DNA of 64,000 nucleotides from Stieleria bergensis (GTDB taxonomy: Bacteria > Planctomycetota > Planctomycetia > Pirellulales > Pirellulaceae), in the NCBI GenBank assembly GCA_007745635.1, contig CP036272.1:3460187-3524186 (forward strand), given 5' to 3'. Shown piece by piece: positions 17,439 through 27,600 of this stretch. Numbering within the stretch: the stretch's first letter is position 1; each line of letters begins with the position of its first letter. The position numbers and the translations under genes were made by a program. The notes under the pieces are model-generated. The model had not been told where the DNA came from, searched no databases, and saw only the letters and a program-made list of their open reading frames with translations.

Positions 17439-17900
17439 TTACTTTTTCTTTGCAACAACGCTGCACTTCAAGACGGTCTCAGCTTTTTCGTTCAACAGGT
17501 GCAAGATCACCTGGTCTTTGACTTCATAGCTGCGCACCTCAGCCATGGCCTTCAGGAACTTGGATTCCTGTTTCATTTGCGCCGGTGGCCCCATTTTTCG
17601 CGTCGTTGCCAGCATGCCGAACGTCACGCTGTCGTCTTTGACCGTCGCCTTGCCAAAGTACCGATTGACCGTCGCGGAACCCGAAACGCGACTCTCGTCG
17701 CTTATTTGCACGGTCGCGCGAGAACCGTCGATCACTCCCTGGCCGTTGATGTCTTCGACCAACCATTCGGGCCCGATCAGAGCGGGTGGCTTCTCTTTCT
17801 CGGCAGAGATCACTACGGCTGCCTCGGTGGCTTGGACGGTGGATGAGCCAACCATCGACACGCAAACGCAAACAAGACCAACTAGTGCACGATTAACCAT
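17439..17900 (-). CDS. exported META-domain (HslJ-like) protein
   Basis: A 153-residue protein with signal peptide (MVNRALVGLVCVCVSMVGSS) and one META domain: WLVEDINGQGVIDGSRATVQIS, SGSATVNRYFG and the family-typical GMLATTRKMGPP ... ESKFLKAM. META proteins such as E. coli HslJ are small exported proteins linked to stress or antibiotic tolerance, but the biochemical function is not established. ATG 17900 is preceded by GAGG at good spacing, so the longer open frame to 18005 is not used. Confidence 0.85.
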   Translation of the reverse strand: MVNRALVGLVCVCVSMVGSSTVQATEAAVVISAEKEKPPALIGPEWLVEDINGQGVIDGSRATVQISDESRVSGSATVNRYFGKATVKDDSVTFGMLATTRKMGPPAQMKQESKFLKAMAEVRSYEVKDQVILHLLNEKAETVLKCSVVAKKK

Positions 17901-18192
17901 CTGAATCCTCGAAGTGAAAATGAACCGGCGGATGCCCGCCCTCTGTATTACCGCAAACAGATCATTCGCAGAACCTACTCCCTGCAGGATAGCGCCGCGA
18001 ACCACGCGAGCAAAACCATATGCCAGGTTTACGAGGAAACGCGAGGTTTATTAGGCCAAGCCGGGGGAATTACCGTTCGACAGTTTGGCCCGCCAGTTCT
18101 CCGCCGTTCTGCCGCCAGGATTGCCTGCAAGCCGACAAGAATAAGTCCGGACCGTTGGCGAGTGATTCACACGACTCGCTTGACCACTGGAC

Positions 18193-20229
18193 TCACTTGA
18201 CCTTCCAGTTTTCGTCGAAGAACCCTTGCTCAGCGATTCCGCCAGCATAGATCGCGTCGTTGGTCTCCGTCACATCCAACACCGCCCAATCCGGTAGCAT
18301 CGCGATCTGTCTTGAATTGCTGGTGTTCGAAAACTCGCGGAACGTCATGCCACTGTTAACCACTAGGTAGCGATTGGGATTTGCTGGGTTAGGGTAACAG
18401 AACGCGGGGGCATGTTCGCTGGCCTCGTATTGCGTTCCAGCAACCTTCACGGACTTGTCGTCCCAGCTGACGGGAATCTGGCTGGCAACTTTGGCAAGGT
18501 ACAGATTGCTTGTGAAATCGCCAAAGCAGATCAGGTGGCATTGCTCGATCTGAGCGGGCGTCAAGTCAACGTCTCGGACCACGTTGAACTTGCCGCGCAT
18601 TAGACGCTGCCAGCGTGATTGAAAGTACTTGTACTCTCGCTCGATCCAACGCTGCACGTCGCCATGCTGTGCCGGTTTGCTGGGCAAGACCACGATAAAC
18701 TTGTCACAGAACGCGTCATCAATAGGTCCCTGAAGCCCCGGTCGTTTTGCCAGCCCGAGATCGCTAGGGTTGATCTGCGCCCATTGCCCAGGTGTCGTCT
18801 GCCGAACCAGGCACTGAAAACCCTGCGCTTCGTCATCATCTTCAACGATCCAGGCTTTACCATTTAACACGAGCCTGACTTCCCCGCGCGACGCGAACTC
18901 ATTGATCTCTTTCAAATCAATCGACAGCGCGGTGACACCGGTCGTTGCGACGTTGACGACTCCGTTCTTCGTATCCAGGCTGGCTTTGACATTGGCAGGT
19001 GTCCAGTGCTCTTGCATCCCTTCGATGGTCAGCCAACCGGCATTGGCGTAACGCAAACTATAGGTCGTGAAGTCAATGTCACGCGCTGCTTGACTGGCTT
19101 GCCCGGCCCACTGAGCCAACTGAGCGTCAATGATCTTCTGAGAAGGCGGGTCGATCTTATGCCCCATCCCTTTGCCGATCACGTATTCGTAGGGAACGTT
19201 CAGTTCCTTGCACTTAGCGACCACGCGATCGGCCGCCTTGCGTTGCTTGTCAATTTCACCGCTATAGGCAATCAAGTTTGTATTGCGTAGGTTCGCAGCC
19301 CAAGGCAGTACGTCATACAAGTGCAACAGTTTGCGATTGGTGGCGTTTAGTGGAAACGGCGTTTTGTCTTGCCACCCTTGGTACACCAAAGTGTCAACAA
19401 ACCCAGCGCCTGGATTGCTTGCAAACCACGTTGCCGGGTAATGCACGCTCAAGTGCCACACGCCAGCACCTCCCATCGAGAAACCGCGAATCGACGTGCG
19501 ATGGCGATCGATCGCGACACGACGTTTCAGGTCATCCATGGCTTCGAAAACATCGACCTCGCCGGCAAATTTGAACGCATTACAGTGACGTCCGAAGGGG
19601 TGCAAAACAATCGTCTCGTCCGGAGTGTATTGGCCCGGTTTTGTGAGCCGCTCCATCAAGAAGGGAATCTCTGTCTTGGTATCGCCACGACCATGCAACC
19701 AGACGTCCAGTCGCGAAGCCTGCTTTGCATCCGCCAGTGTAAAGTCACGTGGCAAGACGACGCCATAAGGTTGCACACTATGATCGATTTTCGAAACGTA
19801 CCCAGCGACAAGCATCTGCGGTTGGTCTCGCTTGCTTGCTGAATAGCCGATCAGCTTCAAGCCGCGTTCGCCGCTGATCGCAGCCTTCAGTCGCTGGTCA
19901 GCCAGATCCAGTAACTTTTTTGCATCGTTCGCCTGTGACTTCTTGAAGAACAGGTTCTGCGTGAGTGCCAGATCGACAGCCCGAATCAAGACTTCAACAT
20001 CCGGCGACCATTGCGGAAAGTCCGGGCTTTGTTCTGCTTGAGCGGCCAGTTTGCCGCGCAGCGACTTGACGTGCGCCGCCAAGGCCTCTCGCTCATTCGC
20101 CGGAATGTCGACACCTGCCGGTGGCAACTTCTTGAGTGTTCCCTGCCCTTGAACTTCCAGCCCCAACGGCAAGTTCAGTGATAACGCAAGAACAATGAAC
20201 AACAGAGTTGGCAAGCGGAGCAACGACAT
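18193..20229 (-). CDS. secreted alpha/beta-hydrolase of the prolyl-oligopeptidase/esterase type
   Basis: A 678-residue exported serine hydrolase. Signal peptide residues 1-29 (LLFIVLALSLNLPLG). Residues 30-125 are helical; the hydrolase domain has LDVWLHGRGD and the nucleophile motif GFSMGGAG (Ser251), with acid candidates in YSGEID (E325/D327) and His357 in GKGMGHKID. Residues about 370-678 form a beta-rich domain (TYSLRYANAGWLTIEGM, INEFASRGEVRLVLNGKAW) with no assigned role. The layout resembles planctomycete proteins that cleave esters on polysaccharides or peptides; substrate unknown. AGGAAAAGAC before ATG 20229 fixes the start. Confidence 0.82.
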   Translation of the reverse strand: MSLLRLPTLLFIVLALSLNLPLGLEVQGQGTLKKLPPAGVDIPANEREALAAHVKSLRGKLAAQAEQSPDFPQWSPDVEVLIRAVDLALTQNLFFKKSQANDAKKLLDLADQRLKAAISGERGLKLIGYSASKRDQPQMLVAGYVSKIDHSVQPYGVVLPRDFTLADAKQASRLDVWLHGRGDTKTEIPFLMERLTKPGQYTPDETIVLHPFGRHCNAFKFAGEVDVFEAMDDLKRRVAIDRHRTSIRGFSMGGAGVWHLSVHYPATWFASNPGAGFVDTLVYQGWQDKTPFPLNATNRKLLHLYDVLPWAANLRNTNLIAYSGEIDKQRKAADRVVAKCKELNVPYEYVIGKGMGHKIDPPSQKIIDAQLAQWAGQASQAARDIDFTTYSLRYANAGWLTIEGMQEHWTPANVKASLDTKNGVVNVATTGVTALSIDLKEINEFASRGEVRLVLNGKAWIVEDDDEAQGFQCLVRQTTPGQWAQINPSDLGLAKRPGLQGPIDDAFCDKFIVVLPSKPAQHGDVQRWIEREYKYFQSRWQRLMRGKFNVVRDVDLTPAQIEQCHLICFGDFTSNLYLAKVASQIPVSWDDKSVKVAGTQYEASEHAPAFCYPNPANPNRYLVVNSGMTFREFSNTSNSRQIAMLPDWAVLDVTETNDAIYAGGIAEQGFFDENWKVK

Positions 20230-20348
20230 GTCTTTTCCTAGCAAAGGAGGTGGGCGATGGGAAAGAAGAGAACGAACCGTCATCAGCGCGATGTGGCACT
20301 GCCGGCGGACAAGCCGTTGGAAAATCACAGCGGCAGCCCCAGCAGGGA

Positions 20349-21077
20349 CTAAACGTCGCCTGCAATTTTAATCACTTCGTCTAGCTGCATCACGCCGTCA
20401 TAAATGGATCGCCCGACGATCGCCGCCGGCATTTGCATTTCCACCAGCTTCTGCACATCCTCGTAGGTTGTCACACCACCGCTGGCGACCAACGGGATGT
20501 CTGTGGCCGCCGCCATTTCGGCCAAGCCGGCGAAGTTTGGACCGCTCATCATTCCATCTTTGGCAATATCGGTATAGATAATCGCAGCGATGTTTTCCGT
20601 TCGTGAACGCAAGTCCTGAGCTAACTCGATCGCCGGTGTGGAACTCGTCTCCAGCCAACCGTCAGTGGCAACCATCCCGTCACGCGCGTCAATGCCGGCT
20701 GCCAACTGCCCTGGAAAGCGGTCACAGGCATCAGCAAACCAATCCGGCTGTTTGAGCGCCGCTGAACCGACGACCAACCGCGAGACACCCACACCAAGTA
20801 ACAATTCAATCGCGGCATCGTCACGCACGCCGCCCCCTAGCTGACAACGCATGCCCGTCTCAGCAACGATTCGTTTCACTGCTTCGCGGTTCGGTGTCGG
20901 ATCGTCTCCGCGGGCGGCATCTAAGTCCACCAGATGAAGCTGCTTGGCACCAGCTTGCTGCCAGCGGATCGCGAACTCAACCGGATCGTCACCGAAGACG
21001 GTTTTCTGTTCATAATCACCCTGCCGCAAACGCACGGGTTTTCCAAATCGCAAATCAATCGCAGGCCAAATTTCCAT
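20349..21077 (-). CDS. hisA: phosphoribosylformimino-5-aminoimidazole carboxamide ribotide isomerase
   Basis: A 242-residue (beta-alpha)8 barrel catalysing the Amadori rearrangement of ProFAR to PRFAR in histidine synthesis. Catalytic Asp residues are in PAIDLRFGK and AGIDARDGM, and phosphate-binding glycines in LGGGVRD, VVGSAAL and ASGGVTT. The GIDARDG-VATDGW pattern distinguishes HisA from HisF. No other his gene is adjacent. Ends 119 bases before the secreted hydrolase start on the same strand. Confidence 0.96.
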   Translation of the reverse strand: MEIWPAIDLRFGKPVRLRQGDYEQKTVFGDDPVEFAIRWQQAGAKQLHLVDLDAARGDDPTPNREAVKRIVAETGMRCQLGGGVRDDAAIELLLGVGVSRLVVGSAALKQPDWFADACDRFPGQLAAGIDARDGMVATDGWLETSSTPAIELAQDLRSRTENIAAIIYTDIAKDGMMSGPNFAGLAEMAAATDIPLVASGGVTTYEDVQKLVEMQMPAAIVGRSIYDGVMQLDEVIKIAGDV

Positions 21078-21200
21078 GTCACAGCGCCAGTCGTTCTAGA
21101 AGCAAAAAAGACGTTGGCCAAGACTATAACGCAGACACTGCCGCGAGGGCACCCGAGTCATCAGCAGTCGGGTCATCAGCCGCCATCGGTTCCAGTAACC

Positions 21201-21407
21201 CTAACGAGCGCGTTGACGCATCAGTTTTGAAGACGATCCACTGTCGTCCGGTCTTGGACCCGACTTGGAATCGAAATGAGGTGGGCGGATTGGAGCCGCC
21301 TCAAATCGGTCCTCGTCGTCCTCGATTTTCGGCGCCCTGGCGATGAAGTAAATCACCCCAGCCGAGGAAATTAGCGAGACGGATAGCCAAATCAATAGCG
21401 CGGTCAT
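21201..21407 (-). CDS. small single-pass membrane protein
   Basis: A possible 68-residue protein: a hydrophobic helix (ALLIWLSVSLISSAGVIYFI) followed by a charged, proline-rich tail (KIEDDEDRFEAAPIRPPHF). The open frame extends to 21524 but the extra N-terminus is less plausible. The ribosome binding site is weak. It lies 175 bases after the GspF gene on the same strand. No family recognised; existence as a gene is moderately likely because of the clean helix-then-tail layout. Confidence 0.45.
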   Translation of the reverse strand: MTALLIWLSVSLISSAGVIYFIARAPKIEDDEDRFEAAPIRPPHFDSKSGPRPDDSGSSSKLMRQRAR

Positions 21408-21582
21408 AACAGGACCGAAGCCTATGACGGTGGATTGAGAGAGACGAAAGACAATACACAACCGGTGGAAAATCAGCGCAAGCTGCAGTACGGGACCCAG
21501 CCAGAACGGGCCACCCCGAAACACACCACCGGAAAAATTCTATCGGCCAATCCACGGCCAGAGTCCGAAAAAAACGACTGGC

Positions 21583-22794
21583 CTACAAAGTAGAGTTGGC
21601 TTTAATCACAGGAACCAGCAAAGCCATCACAATCGCCAAAACCAACGCTGCCATGATCAGCAACATGATCGGCTCAAGCATTCGCACAAAGAGATCCAGT
21701 CGGCGGAAAGTCCGCTTCTCAAGCGAGTCGGAGATCTCCGGCAAGACGGTGTCAAGCGCATTGCTTTCCTCGGCCACACTGATCATCTCGACCACGGTGC
21801 GTGGAAAATAGCCCGAAGTACGCAGCGGTTGAGCAAGCGATTCACCGCCACGAATGTTTTCAGTAGCATGAGCGATCGACTGGCTCAAGAGCTGATTCGA
21901 CGCCGCCGAGCGACTGATCTCCAGCGACTTCAGGATCGGCACGCCGTTGCCAAGCAGCGTTCCCAGCACTCGACAGAATCTGGCAACGGACAGATTCATC
22001 AGAATCTCGCCAAGCACCGGAATACGGAGCTTGATTCGGTCCAAGGTTTCGCGGCCCTTGTCGCTTGCAAAATAGAACTTCAGCCCGAATCCAAGCGCGA
22101 TCAAACCAGCAACAATGTACAGGCCGTAATCTCGTAGCACCGAACCGGTAAAGAGCAGCCACTCGGTATAAAAAGGCATCTCACCCTTTCGGCGCAAGCG
22201 ATCAAACAGATCGTCAAACTTGGGCACGACAAACACCAGCAGTCCGGAGATGACGAGTACGCCGACGCTGAACAAGAAAACCGGATAGGCCATTGCCCCG
22301 ATAGTCCGTCCCTTTAAATCCTCCTGAAGCTCGGTGAAGTTCCCCACACGCACCAGGCCATCTTCAAGGAAACCGCCTTCGGTTCCTGCGTGGACCATGT
22401 TAATGGCCATGTTAGAGAACACATTCGAGTGTCGGCTCATCGCGATCCCCAGCGGTTCACCGTCCTCGACTCGGCCCTTGACCTCTTTAAGCGTCTCCTG
22501 CAAGGTCGCGTCGGTGGCCTGATCACTCAGGATCGTCAACGCACGAATCATCGGCACGCCACTGCGCAGCAAAGACGCAAGCTGGCCATAGAACGTCGCC
22601 AGAACTTGACCTTTGACGCGTTTCTTTTTACCAAGCAATGACACACTGGCCGATTTGCTGGCCAGTGAAACTTTCGAAGGAAACAGCGACTTTTCGCTTA
22701 ACAGAACGGCGACTTCGCGTTCATTGCCAGCTTCCAGCGAACCGGTCACCGTGTTGCCCTTCATGTCCCGGGCGGTATAGGCGTATTGAGGCAT
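21583..22794 (-). CDS. gspF: type II secretion / type IV pilus inner-membrane platform protein
   Basis: A 403-residue GspF/PilC protein. It starts MPQYAYTARDMKGNTVTG, then shows two homologous GspF domains (LATFYGQLASLLRSGVPMIRAL and ARFCRVLGTLLGNGVPILKSL), with three hydrophobic segments (VFLFSVGVLVISGLLVFVV, YGLYIVAGLIALGFGL, MLLIMAALVLAIVMALLVPV). It anchors the assembly ATPase at the membrane. The start lies five bases downstream of the GspE stop, so the two are almost certainly co-translated. Confidence 0.95.
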   Translation of the reverse strand: MPQYAYTARDMKGNTVTGSLEAGNEREVAVLLSEKSLFPSKVSLASKSASVSLLGKKKRVKGQVLATFYGQLASLLRSGVPMIRALTILSDQATDATLQETLKEVKGRVEDGEPLGIAMSRHSNVFSNMAINMVHAGTEGGFLEDGLVRVGNFTELQEDLKGRTIGAMAYPVFLFSVGVLVISGLLVFVVPKFDDLFDRLRRKGEMPFYTEWLLFTGSVLRDYGLYIVAGLIALGFGLKFYFASDKGRETLDRIKLRIPVLGEILMNLSVARFCRVLGTLLGNGVPILKSLEISRSAASNQLLSQSIAHATENIRGGESLAQPLRTSGYFPRTVVEMISVAEESNALDTVLPEISDSLEKRTFRRLDLFVRMLEPIMLLIMAALVLAIVMALLVPVIKANSTL

Positions 22795-22798
22795 GGCG

Positions 22799-24493
22799 TT
22801 ACAGCACGTCTCCCTTGGTCACACGAAGCACTTCATCCACGCTGGAGACACCGGCAATGACTTTATCCCATGCGTCCATGCGCAGGGTTCGCATTCCGGT
22901 TTTGATCGCCGCATTGCGAATGTCCCAGGTGCTGGCTCGGTTCTGTGCCAAATCTCTGATCGTATCGTTGGCAACCAACAGTTCATAGATCCCCAGTCGA
23001 CCGGAATAGCCCAGTCCCCGACACTCCCGGCAACCCACTGGGCGATACCATGTGAAATCACCGCCGCGCTCCCAGGGGAAATCGCGGGGCAGTTCGTCTT
23101 TCTTGGGCTCGTATGCCTCTTTACAGTGCGGGCAAAGACGCCGCAGCAGACGCTGTGCCAGCACGCCTTCGACAGTCCCGGCGACCAGGAAGGGTTCGAC
23201 GCCCATGTCACCAAGACGAGTAAAGGCCCCTGAAGCGTCGTTGGTGTGCAAGGTACTGAACACCAAGTGACCGGTTAACGAAGCCTGAATCGCATTCTCA
23301 GCGGTTTCCAAGTCACGAATCTCCCCGACAAGCACGATATCGGGGTCATGACGCAGGATACTACGTAGCGAGGCGGCAAAGGTAAAACCAATCTTAGAAT
23401 GGACCTGAATTTGGTTGATGCCATCAAGCTGATATTCGACGGGATCTTCGGTCGTGATGATCTTGGTTGCGTCGCTACGGATCTGTAGCAGACTGCTGTA
23501 CAGCGTGGTCGTTTTACCACTACCCGTTGGCCCCGTCACCAAAACAATGCCGTGCGGCAGTTCGATCAACTTACTGAACGTCTCATAGTTCTCAGCGGAC
23601 ATCCCCAACTCAGCAAGATTGAAGACCATTGAGGACTTATCCAATACCCGCATGACCAGGCCTTCGCCGTGAATCATGGGAATCACGCTCAAACGAATGT
23701 CAACCTCGCGGCCGTGTACTCGCAGCTTGATTCGGCCGTCCTGTGGCAGACGCTTTTCAGCGATATTCAGCCGCGCCATGATCTTCAGACGGCTAATGAT
23801 TGCAGCTTGAAAGCGATTGATCTCTGGCGGAGTTGGCTGGCGATGCAGAATACCATCGATGCGGTAGCGAACGATCAGGCCATCGGACTGTGTCTCGATG
23901 TGAATATCGCTGGCCTTTGTTTCGATCGCCTCCAATAGAATTTCGTTCACCAAGCGAACCACGGACGCTTCCTGAGCCATCTCGCTCAGTTCGCTGCCGT
24001 CGGTTTCAAGCTCCTCCAGCAATTCAAGCTCATCATCATCGGCCGCGGCAGCCATCAGGCCTTCAACGGTTTCGCTACCGACGCCCAAATGCCGCTTCAT
24101 CAGCCGAGCGATCTCGGCTCGCTGCGCGACCACGGGCACGATATTTTTACCCGTCGCTGCACTGGCTTCATCCAGAGGATACAGATCCAATGGGTCCGCG
24201 GTGGCAACGACGATCGACCCGTTCTGATAACGAATCGGAAAGAGTGCTTGGCGATAAATCAGTTTCTGAGGAAAGCCATCGAGCGCACTGAGGTCAATTT
24301 CCACCTCGCGGAGATCGACAAACTCCAGCCCGACTTCTTCTGCAATCGCTTGTAAGGCAACCCGTTCTTCGATGAAGCCTTTGCTAACGGCGTTCTGAAT
24401 CAAATTCGTCGGATCATCCCCACGACTCGCTTCCAACTGGGCATCGTCAATCAATCCGCGTCGTCGCAGGATATCACCAGCGTGCATGATCAT
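22799..24493 (-). CDS. gspE: type II secretion / type IV pilus assembly ATPase
   Basis: A 564-residue GspE/PilB ATPase that powers pilin or pseudopilin assembly. The N-terminal GspE domain (MHAGDILRRRGLIDDAQLE) is followed by a catalytic domain with Walker A GPTGSGKTTT near 325, Asp box HDPDIVLVGEIRD and His box LVFSTLHTNDA. A zinc-binding tetracysteine lies at about 455-490 (CPHC ... CREC). Two in-frame ATGs are six bases apart (24493, 24487). Order with GspF and the secretin-like gene is typical of a T2SS/T4P cluster, but no pseudopilin gene is present here. Confidence 0.95.
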   Translation of the reverse strand: MIMHAGDILRRRGLIDDAQLEASRGDDPTNLIQNAVSKGFIEERVALQAIAEEVGLEFVDLREVEIDLSALDGFPQKLIYRQALFPIRYQNGSIVVATADPLDLYPLDEASAATGKNIVPVVAQRAEIARLMKRHLGVGSETVEGLMAAAADDDELELLEELETDGSELSEMAQEASVVRLVNEILLEAIETKASDIHIETQSDGLIVRYRIDGILHRQPTPPEINRFQAAIISRLKIMARLNIAEKRLPQDGRIKLRVHGREVDIRLSVIPMIHGEGLVMRVLDKSSMVFNLAELGMSAENYETFSKLIELPHGIVLVTGPTGSGKTTTLYSSLLQIRSDATKIITTEDPVEYQLDGINQIQVHSKIGFTFAASLRSILRHDPDIVLVGEIRDLETAENAIQASLTGHLVFSTLHTNDASGAFTRLGDMGVEPFLVAGTVEGVLAQRLLRRLCPHCKEAYEPKKDELPRDFPWERGGDFTWYRPVGCRECRGLGYSGRLGIYELLVANDTIRDLAQNRASTWDIRNAAIKTGMRTLRMDAWDKVIAGVSSVDEVLRVTKGDVL

Positions 24494-24619
24494 GTTTAGA
24501 GAGTCCGAACGAAAGGATTTTGAAGAAGGGGGCAAGCAGGGCAGAACGGAGGGCAACGCAGCAGATTGGCCGCAGAGTGGACTCTTCAGCGGCTTCCACT
24601 ATCAGGCGAGAGGCAAAGG

Positions 24620-27600
24620 CTAGCGTCCACCTCGGCCGCCGCCACCAGGGCCACCAGCGCCGGGACCACCACCGCCACCTGGACGTCCTCCACCTGGAGC
24701 GCCACCGCCACCGGGGCGACCGCCACCAAACGGGCTTCCTCCGCTACCGAACCGAGCTCGAAAGGCTTCAAAACGAGCACGGGCGGCCTCCGCATCGGAG
24801 CTGCTCGGTGAGGAGCTACTGTTGGTGCGGCCGTTCTGGCTGTTGGTGTTCGATTGAGACGGCTTATCATCTTGTTGCTGCCCCAGGACAACGTTCAAAG
24901 CATCATAGACAGCTTGTCCGGAGAGCGTGCCCTTGGGGTTGTAGAACACCGTCTGCTCTTCATTGGCCTGTCCCATTTCATCCAGCATGCTGACCAGAGC
25001 ACGAATCTCTTCGAAGTCCTGGGTGGTGCTGGTGATGATCAAGGAGTTGCTGCGTTCATCCACGGCAACAGCGATCTTCGTCGGTTCTGACTTTGCACTT
25101 TCTTGGCCACCACGTCCGCCACGCCCGCCACCACGAAGTGCATTAATAAAATCCTGAGGTGAAGGCTGACCTTGCGACCGACCTCCACCGCCCCCTTGTT
25201 GCTGACCGCCGATCTTGCTGGCGTACATTTCTTTAATGATGTTTGCCATCTGTGTGGCGTCTTGATGAATGACGGGGATCAGACGTGGCTTGGACGTCAA
25301 TTCGATGTCTTCGGGGCTCTCTTCGCGATCGATCGTTTGCAGGATCATCTCAATCGTTTGCATGTCCAAGTCATTGGCTTGAATGAACAGCGCGTTGAGA
25401 CGCAGGTCTGGCACGATGCTGACCGATCCCGTGGTGGTCAAAATGCTTTGCGATGTACTTCCTCCACCGCCGCCACCACCGGTCGCCAGTCCCATGATAC
25501 CGCCCAGCATCCCGCCACCGAGTCCACCGGCGATGGTATCCACTAATCCGCCCGAGCTATCAGCGCCGCCCATGATCTCTGCGACCATTTCTGCGGCAAT
25601 GTCGGCCTGAATGTACTTGAGCCAAAAAATGGTGGGTAAGTCGTTCTGCACGCCAGTCGGTCCGATCAACTGGCTCAACAAGGCCTCCAGTTCATCCAAC
25701 GCTTCGATGTCATCGGAGGCGATGCGAATTCCATCGGGCGTGATCTCCAGCACGATCTCTGCTGAGGGGCCATTGGCAGCAGCAGGCGCGGGGACTTCAG
25801 GGACCGTAGCCGATGGATTTGAAACCGCGGGTTCTTGAAACGGTTCTGAGACATACGTAAGCTCCATCGCTGGAGTCTTGCCAGAGATGTATCGAACGCG
25901 ATCGAGCGAACGCAGGTTGCGAACATCCAATCCGGGGACGGGGCTGGCAGACGGTTGCTGGCCGGGCTGATCGGTTTGTTCGGCTTCAGGAGTTGGCGGT
26001 TGCGATTTCCCGGGACGTTGAAGCCGTCGTTCCTGAATCCCGTTGACGGTCGCACTGCCAGCGGGCGACACGACGCGAATGGAGTTCGGGCGTCCGGTCA
26101 TTTTCCAGTAAAGCTGCAATTGCTGCAGCACCTGCTCGCTTTGTCCCGGAGCGAGCGACAGGGTTCTAACGCGTCCACCTAGCAGTCCGGTATTTGTGGC
26201 TCCATCGAGTTGTTCCAGCAAAGTTTCGATTTGTGAAACCTCTTCCTTGCTGCCACGAACCCACATCCGCCCGGTGGTCGGGTCTCCGTCGACGATTGGC
26301 CCTTCGGTGGACTCCTCCGTGATGCCAAAGTACTTATTGATCGTTAACAAAGCTTGTGAAGGATCGATCCGGTTGAGCTGAAAGACCTTGAACTCTTCAC
26401 CGGAACCGGCCATCTCAGCGATGACTTCGGAAACCTTGGCATGCACCGAAGCCCCGCCCAAGGCAATCAAGTTTTGAGTGACTGGATCGACGGCCAATCG
26501 CACGCCGGGTTCGTCTTGTAACAGGGTTTGCAGGACTTCGTAGACGGATGCGACATCAGCGTCTCGCACGGGATACGTTTTCAACTCAGGACGCTCGACT
26601 TCAGCGGCGTTTCCATCGCCGGCAACATCAAGCGGTTGGTCTGCCTTGGTGATCAGGCTTTCAAGAATCGCAACTTTGGAGGGCGTCCCCGTCGCATAGA
26701 TCCTGTCACCGTACAGACCGACGCTGATACGAATGTCATCGTTACTATTGACGCCAGCCTCTAATCCAAGCAATGGGCGCGCGGTCTGCAGCAACTCTTC
26801 GGCACTTCGGTGCTCCAAACGAATTTCGTGAACCTGTTCTGCGGACTGCGAAATCACGTCGCGAATTTCCAGCAGTCGCTCAGCTCGCTCTGTCACTTTT
26901 ACTTGACGTGCACTGTCTAAAACAATCACCTTTCCAAACGGTGCGATCAGCTGTGGAATCTGTTGTTTGGCTTCGTCAGGCGTCATGCTTCCCAAGGGAA
27001 AGACGCTGGTGACGATATCACTTTTACCGCGTTTGGCTAGGTCGTCTGGCCGCACGAAATCAGCCAACTCGCTCATCAAGTCCTCGCTGTTTTCTGCTTC
27101 CAAGTCAATCAAGACCAGCATGCGTCCGCGACGGATCAACGCGTATCCGCGATCGAGCAGCAAACGGTTCAGCAGATCCAATGATTCAGAAACGGTGTAG
27201 GTCCGCGTGGGGTCACTGAACGAAACCGAACCGGCTGGGAACCGATCGATCTGCAATGACAATTTGGCTTCGTCAGCCAGCCAGGTCAGCACATCTTGCC
27301 AGGAGGCACCCGAAAAATTGAACCTCAGCTCCGGTTCAGTGGGTCGATCAAGTTGCTGCAACAGAATGCGAGCAGCTTCGTCAGGAGTGACATCGGCGCC
27401 GCGTGCACTGGTCGCTGGTGGAGTCGTTGTTTCCGGTGGTGCTCCAATTTGCACCGGCATCGGATTGTTCTCCACAGGCTGCGTACTCTCAGGCGTCGCG
27501 GGAGCCACCACGTCCGACGGAGATCCGACCTCCTCATCATTCGCCGCTGCGTCATCATTCGCCGCTGGCGCTGGAGAGGCAATGGCATCTCGCTCCTGAG

